From positions 1 to 9,710 of the forward strand of contig JABZKE010000014.1 of assembly GCA_015257445.1 (NCBI GenBank): a stretch of DNA of 9,710 nucleotides, in the 5' to 3' direction. Below the pieces are notes generated by a model. The model did not search any database. It had not been told where the DNA came from and saw nothing but the letters and a program-made list of their open reading frames with translations. A program made the translations under genes and the position numbers. This DNA comes from Nanosynbacter sp. (GTDB lineage Bacteria > Patescibacteriota > Saccharimonadia > Saccharimonadales > Saccharimonadaceae). Of this stretch, positions 6,659 through 9,710 are shown in pieces. Numbering within the stretch: position 1 is the first letter of the stretch; every line of letters begins with the position of its first letter.

Positions 6659-6681
6659 CTACTCTGGCCTATCCAGAGTAG
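6659..6681 (-). promoter_or_regulatory. Hairpin in the 5' leader of the secreted-protein gene
   Basis: A perfect 9-bp inverted repeat, CTACTCTGG (6659-6667) with CCAGAGTAG (6673-6681), encloses a 5-base loop. It sits about 7 bases upstream of the Shine-Dalgarno in the predicted mRNA leader of about 77 bases. No U-tract follows, so it is not a terminator; it may stabilise the mRNA or control access to the ribosome site. Confidence 0.6.
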
Positions 6682-6696
6682 CAACATGGGCTTCTC

Positions 6697-6715
6697 TCTG
6701 AATATCAGAATCTGA
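6697..6715. promoter_or_regulatory. Overlapping dyads at the predicted transcription start (operator candidate)
   Basis: TCTGA-ATA-TCAGA (6697-6709) shares its right arm with TCAGA-A-TCTGA (6705-6715), giving three alternating 5-base arms. The predicted transcription start of the secreted-protein gene, near 6713, lies inside. This could be a repressor site or two mutually exclusive small RNA hairpins. Confidence 0.35.
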
Positions 6716-6719
6716 TTGC

Positions 6720-6748
6720 ATTATATAACATTTATGGTTAAATGTCAA
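6720..6748 (-). promoter_or_regulatory. Perfect consensus sigma-70 promoter of the secreted-protein gene
   Basis: On the minus strand TTGACA (6743-6748) and TATAAT (6720-6725) both match consensus exactly with a 17-bp spacer. Start of transcription is expected near 6713. Most of the spacer is taken up by an inverted repeat, described separately. Confidence 0.85.
6728..6745. promoter_or_regulatory. 18-bp dyad inside the promoter spacer (operator candidate)
   Basis: ACATTTA (6728-6734) and TAAATGT (6739-6745) are perfect inverted repeats around TGGT. The dyad overlaps three bases of the -35 box and fills most of the spacer, where a dimeric repressor, or a MerR-like regulator that distorts the spacer, would bind. 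No matching regulator gene is in the window. Confidence 0.45.
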
Positions 6749-6787
6749 TATGTGCGTAATAGCTCACAACCTTTGCAACGTAGATAT

Positions 6788-6793
6788 TATAAT
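6788..6793 (+). promoter_or_regulatory. Putative -10 box of the nucleotidyltransferase gene
   Basis: A perfect TATAAT lies 26 bases before the ATG at 6820, giving a predicted leader of about 20 bases. No good -35 is visible. It is the divergent partner of the secreted-protein promoter in a 183-base intergenic region. Confidence 0.4.
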
Positions 6794-6819
6794 GAATATA
6801 AAATTATGGATCCAATGCG

Positions 6820-7236
6820 ATGAATAGACAAGAAATTATAAGACAGCTAAGAGACTTAAAGTTGCCTAAAAATGAATACTATGTTCTCTCTGGAGCTTCA
6901 TTAGTGTTACGGGGAATTCGCGAAACATGTTCTGATATCGACTTATGTATATCCGAAGAATTATTTGATGATGTAAAAGAGAGATTAAGGATGACACCCG
7001 ATAAATTAAATTCTTGCAATTTTTATCAATTAAGTGATGCATTGGAGGTAGTTGTTGATAAAAAGGATCATTTTAATATGGAAGAAGGTGATGAATTTAA
7101 TCTTGAAGATATTAAAACGATTTTAGCTTTTAAGGAATCGCGTAATCTCCCCAAGGATCAGCAGGACATAACTAATATAAAGAAATATTTAAATAAAAAA
7201 TCCCCGAGCGAAAAAGTAAATCCTCTCATATCGTAA
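6820..7236 (+). CDS. Nucleotidyltransferase-fold protein, 138 residues
   Basis: The pol-beta-type nucleotidyltransferase core is visible: YYVLSGASLVLRGIRETCSDIDLCIS, with the G25-A-S27 phosphate-binding turn, a conserved-looking Arg31, and the two metal-binding acids Asp39 and Asp41 in SDIDL. A third acid is expected on the next strand; ALEVVVD (Glu76 or Asp80) is the candidate. The C-terminal part ILAFKESRNLPKDQQDI (with Asp113 and Asp116) matches the 'K..R.KD..DI' signature of small stand-alone nucleotidyltransferase-like proteins, so the protein looks complete. Substrate is unknown: relatives include antitoxin-type AMP transferases and aminoglycoside-type transferases. No HEPN partner is adjacent. 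It starts a plus-strand run with the ASCH gene (20 bases on) and the peptidase E gene. In-frame upstream sequence is closed by TAA at 6799, so ATG 6820 is the first start. Its Shine-Dalgarno is weak. Confidence 0.75.
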   Translation: MNRQEIIRQLRDLKLPKNEYYVLSGASLVLRGIRETCSDIDLCISEELFDDVKERLRMTPDKLNSCNFYQLSDALEVVVDKKDHFNMEEGDEFNLEDIKTILAFKESRNLPKDQQDITNIKKYLNKKSPSEKVNPLIS

Positions 7237-7244
7237 CGCTGTAA

Positions 7245-7250
7245 TATAAT
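7245..7250 (+). promoter_or_regulatory. Putative -10 box for a leaderless ASCH-gene transcript
   Basis: TATAAT ends exactly 6 bases before the ATG at 7257, so transcription would start on the start codon. No Shine-Dalgarno precedes this ATG. The -35 region is poor and the gene could instead be read from the preceding gene. Confidence 0.35.
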
Positions 7251-7256
7251 AAAAAT

Positions 7257-7595
7257 ATGAAAATACACGAGATGAATCTGCAGCCAAAATATTTTGATTT
7301 CATTAAGGATGGTACTAAGCGAATCGAGCTTCGACTTTATGATGAGAAGAGACGATCAATTCAGCTTGGGGATATTATTGAGTTTGCGAAATCTGATGAC
7401 GAAAAATTTAAGGTAGAGGTAGTTGGACTCTTGCGATATAGTTCTTTTGCGGATTTATTTGAAGATTTCGATATTTCTATTCTCGCAGATAGTTCTATGA
7501 CAAAACAAGAACTACTAGAGGTGCTTGGAGAATTTTATTCTGAAGAGAAGCAGGCGGAATTTGGAGTGATAGGGATTCGCATTAAAATAATCTAA
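7257..7595 (+). CDS. ASCH-domain protein, 112 residues
   Basis: The N-terminal half has the ASCH pattern: HEMNLQPKYFDFIKDGTKRIELRLYD, with the G19-T20-K21 turn and Glu24/Arg26, then KRRSIQLGDIIEFAKS, the characteristic GD step before a strand. ASCH domains are PUA-like beta-barrels that bind RNA or modified nucleosides; one member, E. coli YqfB, hydrolyses N4-acetylcytidine. The conserved Lys21 is compatible with such chemistry but the substrate here cannot be assigned. The length is typical of single-domain ASCH proteins, and the C-terminal FGVIGIRIKII strand closes the barrel. No signal peptide, so cytoplasmic. It lies 20 bases after the nucleotidyltransferase gene and 29 bases before the peptidase E gene, all on the same strand, so the three may share a transcript. 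Confidence 0.82.
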   Translation: MKIHEMNLQPKYFDFIKDGTKRIELRLYDEKRRSIQLGDIIEFAKSDDEKFKVEVVGLLRYSSFADLFEDFDISILADSSMTKQELLEVLGEFYSEEKQAEFGVIGIRIKII

Positions 7596-7624
7596 GGATA
7601 AATGGAAACTTTGAGACGATTGTC

Positions 7625-8236
7625 ATGAAAATATATCTCGCATCTTATGCCACGATGACCATGGGAAAAATTGGCAAAAATGAAGGCGGTGAATTAGCTG
7701 GAAAAAGAGCCGTCTTTATTCCTACTGCTGGTGACCCATACAAAAATAAGGACTTCGTCGTAGCTGATAAAATTGCCCTGCAAAAATATGGGCTTGAGGT
7801 AACCGATTTAGATTTAAAAAATAAAACGAAAGAAGAGATCGATGAATCGCTTGCCCTGGCTGATATCTTACTGGTTGCTGGTGGAGATACTTTTTATTTG
7901 ATGGAAAAATTGAAGAAAAGTGGCGCAGATAGGGCTATAAAAAAATTCATTAGCAGAGGCGGAATTTATATCGGGTCTAGTGCAGGGTCAATAATTTGCT
8001 GTCCAACAATTGAGGGCGCGGAAAAATTTGACAATCCAAACTTAGCACCAAATCTAGAGAATTTTAATGGAATGGGGGTTTTTGATGAAGTGGTTATTCC
8101 ACACACCCAAAAAGAAAAATATTTCGAAAGAATAAAGGAAACTACAGAGAAACTTACTTCTAGGGGATTTAAGGTACATCATTTAACAGATGACGATGTG
8201 CTGTTTTTCGATGGAATTAATTCTATCATGTTGTAG
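7625..8236 (+). CDS. Peptidase E family (S51) serine hydrolase
   Basis: 203 residues. Peptidase S51 members have a class I glutamine-amidotransferase-like fold with a serine nucleophile. Characterised peptidase E cleaves Asp-X dipeptides; cyanophycinase is a relative. Seen here: FIPTAGD (31-37), VAGGDTFYLMEKL (84-96), the nucleophile elbow YIGSSAGSI with Ser119 as predicted nucleophile, and VVIPHTQ with His160 as the likely catalytic histidine. The third member of the triad is not assigned with confidence. Length is slightly under the usual 220-230 residues, and the C-terminus ends soon after DDDVLFFDGINSIML, so the last strand may be shortened. No signal peptide is present, so it is cytoplasmic, consistent with peptide scavenging in an amino-acid auxotroph. 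It is last in the plus-strand run and converges on the Nudix gene, leaving 14 bases between stop codons; no clear terminator is seen there. Confidence 0.88.
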   Translation: MKIYLASYATMTMGKIGKNEGGELAGKRAVFIPTAGDPYKNKDFVVADKIALQKYGLEVTDLDLKNKTKEEIDESLALADILLVAGGDTFYLMEKLKKSGADRAIKKFISRGGIYIGSSAGSIICCPTIEGAEKFDNPNLAPNLENFNGMGVFDEVVIPHTQKEKYFERIKETTEKLTSRGFKVHHLTDDDVLFFDGINSIML

Positions 8237-8250
8237 TTTGACTACTTTTA

Positions 8251-8640
8251 TTATTCTCTAATATAGTCAGTATACTCTGGGGAGTAGGAGACGGTATCTT
8301 GAATTTTTTCTGGCTCAAATAGACCGATTTCAACATTATCCGATGGATGAAATTCGGTAGCAGGGTCTAATTCTAATTCGTAAACAATGAAGATAAGTGG
8401 TCTATTCGCTGCAGCATCAATCATCTTGAAGATTTTGGGACCGGAAGTGATGATAAACTCGCCTACGCCAATTTCTTCAGTTAATTCCCTTTTTAGGGCT
8501 TCATCTATAGTCTCGTAATGCTCAATCCCGCCACCCGGCAAATCCCACTTTTTTCCATCTTCTTTAACTAGGAGAGTTTTTCCGTTAAAGTTGATTTTGG
8601 CTTTGACGGAAACGCGGTAGTAAGGGCTTTTGATTTGCAT
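8251..8640 (-). CDS. Nudix hydrolase, 129 residues
   Basis: A complete Nudix box runs from Gly37 to Val59: GG at 37-38, Glu43, then Arg51-Glu52 and the E55-E56-x-G58-V59 end, exactly the G-x5-E-x7-RE-x2-EE-x-G spacing needed for Mg2+ binding. The flanking beta strands (YRVSVKAKINFNGKTLLVKE before, PLIFIVYELEL after) and the WDLPGGGIE lead-in are typical. Nudix enzymes hydrolyse nucleoside diphosphates linked to another group; MutT-like sanitising or NDP-sugar/cofactor hydrolysis are both possible and the substrate is not evident. Length is typical of single-domain members. It follows ftsH after 66 bases occupied by tandem repeats, has no Shine-Dalgarno or clear promoter of its own, and so probably depends on read-through from ftsH. 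Confidence 0.9.
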   Translation of the reverse strand: MQIKSPYYRVSVKAKINFNGKTLLVKEDGKKWDLPGGGIEHYETIDEALKRELTEEIGVGEFIITSGPKIFKMIDAAANRPLIFIVYELELDPATEFHPSDNVEIGLFEPEKIQDTVSYSPEYTDYIRE

Positions 8641-8722
8641 AGGTTTGACGTTCTTTTATTGGTAAAGTTTAGTATTCTTTTATTAGTAAGGTTTAGCATT
8701 CTTTTATTAGTAAAGTTTAGCT
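8641..8722. repeat. Three tandem 24-bp repeats spanning the ftsH 3' end and the ftsH-Nudix gap
   Basis: Three full 24-bp units occupy 8651-8674, 8675-8698 and 8699-8722 (core TTCTTTTATTAGTAAAG on the plus strand), with a degenerate partial unit at 8641-8650. The middle unit differs from the ftsH-end copy at 2 positions and the outer unit at 3. The copy at 8699-8722 contains the last codons and stop of ftsH (Ala-Lys-Leu-Tyr-stop on the minus strand). The others repeat the same reading with the stop retained or mutated. The array fills the space before the Nudix gene almost completely. Confidence 0.9.
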
Positions 8723-9710
8723 TCCTTTGGCAACTTGCTGCCTTCGAAAATATCCTTGAGATCTTCTTCTTCGAGGGTTTCTTTTTCGAGAAGCGCGTTG
8801 GCTACACGATCGAGAATTTCACGGTTAGCAAGCAAAACAGCTTCCGCACGCTTGGCGGCCTCGTCGGTAAAGGCACGCATTTCTTGGTCGATGAGCTCGG
8901 CAGTCTTTTCGGAATAAGGTTTACTACTGGAAAGCGCATAGTAGGAAGATTCGTCGGCTGGAAAAACTTGGTTGCGCGTCTTCGTACCGAGACCCTCGCG
9001 CAGAATCATATCCTTGCTAAGTTCGGCGATATGTTTCAAATCTGAAGCGGCGCCAGTAGTGACACGATCTTCACCAAAGATAATTTTTTCCGCGATACGA
9101 CCGCCCATCGCGCGAGCCATCAAATCCTTCAGTTCATAGATATTTTTATAACTACGATCTTCTGGCGGCAAGAACCAAGTGACACCGCCGGTATGGCCAC
9201 GAGGAATAATGGTGATTTTATGCACTGGATCAGAATCTGGCAAAACATGTCCAACCACGGCGTGACCCGCTTCGTGATAGGCGGTGAGCTTCTTTTCTTC
9301 GTCATTCATCACCTTGGATTTACGTTCTGGACCAATCGCCACACGCTCGAAAGCTTCGGTAAGGTCCTTATTGGTGATTTCCTTGTGACCAACTCTCGCC
9401 GCAGTGATGGCGGCTTCATTAGCAATATTGGCTAGGTCTGCACCAGAGGAGCCGGCAGTTTTCTTGGCGAGAGATTCAAGATCAATAGATTCGATAGCTG
9501 GTTTGTTCTTAAAATGCACCTTCAAAATTTCGAGACGATCCTTGCGCTCCGGCAAAGTTACCTCGACATGACGATCGAAACGACCTGGACGAAGTAGAGC
9601 CTTGTCGAGCATATCGATGCGGTTAGTCGCGGCAATCACGATAACGCCGGATTCATTATCAAAGCCATCCATCTCAACGAGAATTTGGTTCAAAGTTTGC
9701 TCATCTTCAC
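8707..9710 (-). CDS. ftsH: ATP-dependent zinc metalloprotease FtsH, C-terminal part (runs off right edge)
   Basis: The frame is open to the window edge and ends at TAA 8707; about 334 C-terminal residues are present. FtsH is a hexameric membrane-anchored AAA+ protease that degrades misfolded membrane and regulatory proteins. Seen from the right edge: the end of the AAA domain ([16 protein letters not shown]), the second region of homology [20 protein letters not shown] with arginine fingers, the small AAA subdomain ([14 protein letters not shown]), then the zinc protease with HEAGH (codons 9262-9276) and the third ligand Asp in [11 protein letters not shown] (codon 9040-9042). The N-terminal membrane helices and Walker motifs lie outside the window. 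After the protease core, the usual glycine-rich stretch is replaced by a compact [20 protein letters not shown] segment. The C-terminus is short ([13 protein letters not shown]), and its last codons are the source unit of the downstream tandem repeats. Confidence 0.96.
   Translation of the reverse strand, partial: EDEQTLNQILVEMDGFDNESGVIVIAATNRIDMLDKALLRPGRFDRHVEVTLPERKDRLEILKVHFKNKPAIESIDLESLAKKTAGSSGADLANIANEAAITAARVGHKEITNKDLTEAFERVAIGPERKSKVMNDEEKKLTAYHEAGHAVVGHVLPDSDPVHKITIIPRGHTGGVTWFLPPEDRSYKNIYELKDLMARAMGGRIAEKIIFGEDRVTTGAASDLKHIAELSKDMILREGLGTKTRNQVFPADESSYYALSSSKPYSEKTAELIDQEMRAFTDEAAKRAEAVLLANREILDRVANALLEKETLEEEDLKDIFEGSKLPKEAKLY

Noticed and set aside
6637..6687. 17-residue N-terminal extension of the secreted protein
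   Set aside because: It would place the leader hairpin and a strong Shine-Dalgarno inside the coding region and spoil a canonical signal peptide that starts at 6636.
8237..8280. Bidirectional terminator between the peptidase E and Nudix genes
   Set aside because: Only a 6-bp inverted repeat (TGACTA/TAGTCA) with a long loop is present, without a proper U-tract; too weak to call.
8641..8722. CRISPR array
   Set aside because: The units are directly adjacent without spacers, are imperfect, and derive from the ftsH end.
8635..9045. Plus-strand frame of 136 residues with repeated hydrophobic segments
   Set aside because: It is an artefact of translating the 24-bp tandem repeats and the antisense of ftsH.
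1..9710. Alternative genetic code with TGA as glycine or tryptophan
   Set aside because: All genes read through in the standard code with TAA or TAG stops and no in-frame TGA interruptions; the lack of TGA stops in ten genes is not enough on its own.

Overview
The window looks like part of the chromosome of a small-genome Candidate Phyla Radiation bacterium, most likely a Saccharibacteria (TM7) relative. I infer this from the very large exported protein whose C-terminal block (an IDAWLI segment, a TGPVFARKL segment, a PAEVF/RADAYFWAY segment and a final REIAPRY) resembles surface proteins I associate with that group, from the compact gene packing, and from housekeeping genes (murJ, ftsH) mixed with many proteins of unknown function. 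The genes read cleanly in the standard bacterial code. None of the ten complete genes ends in TGA, and none needs TGA recoded.

Layout. Bases 1-1185 hold a minus-strand pair: an HD-domain hydrolase followed by the 5' part of murJ (lipid II flippase), which runs off the left edge. Bases 1228-1905 are a self-contained plus-strand unit: a near-consensus promoter, a leader with two perfect hairpins, a DUF1883-family protein that probably starts at TTG, and a rho-independent terminator. A small orphan gene lies on the minus strand at 1904-2236. Bases 2349-6636 are the exported-protein block on the minus strand: a 299-residue secreted orphan driven by a perfect consensus promoter with operator-like dyads and closed by a terminator, then the 1101-residue surface protein. 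Bases 6820-8236 hold a plus-strand run of three small enzyme-like genes: a nucleotidyltransferase-fold protein, an ASCH-domain protein and a peptidase E (S51) homologue. Bases 8251-9710 on the minus strand are a Nudix hydrolase and, upstream of it, the 3' part of ftsH, separated by a 24-bp tandem repeat that copies the end of ftsH.

How the genes fit together. MurJ and FtsH are envelope biogenesis and membrane quality-control functions. The two exported proteins are the likely accessory, possibly host- or surface-interacting part. The DUF1883 unit looks like an inserted single-gene cassette. The small enzymes (Nudix, ASCH, peptidase E, nucleotidyltransferase) suggest nucleotide or peptide housekeeping, but no common pathway can be shown. 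Translation signals fall into two classes: three genes have clear Shine-Dalgarno sequences, while four have a -10-like hexamer only 6-9 bases before ATG, as expected for leaderless or nearly leaderless mRNAs.

I saw no tRNA, rRNA, CRISPR array, transposase or phage structural gene. No gene-free stretch exceeds 300 bases; the longest, 6637-6819, is a divergent regulatory region described below.
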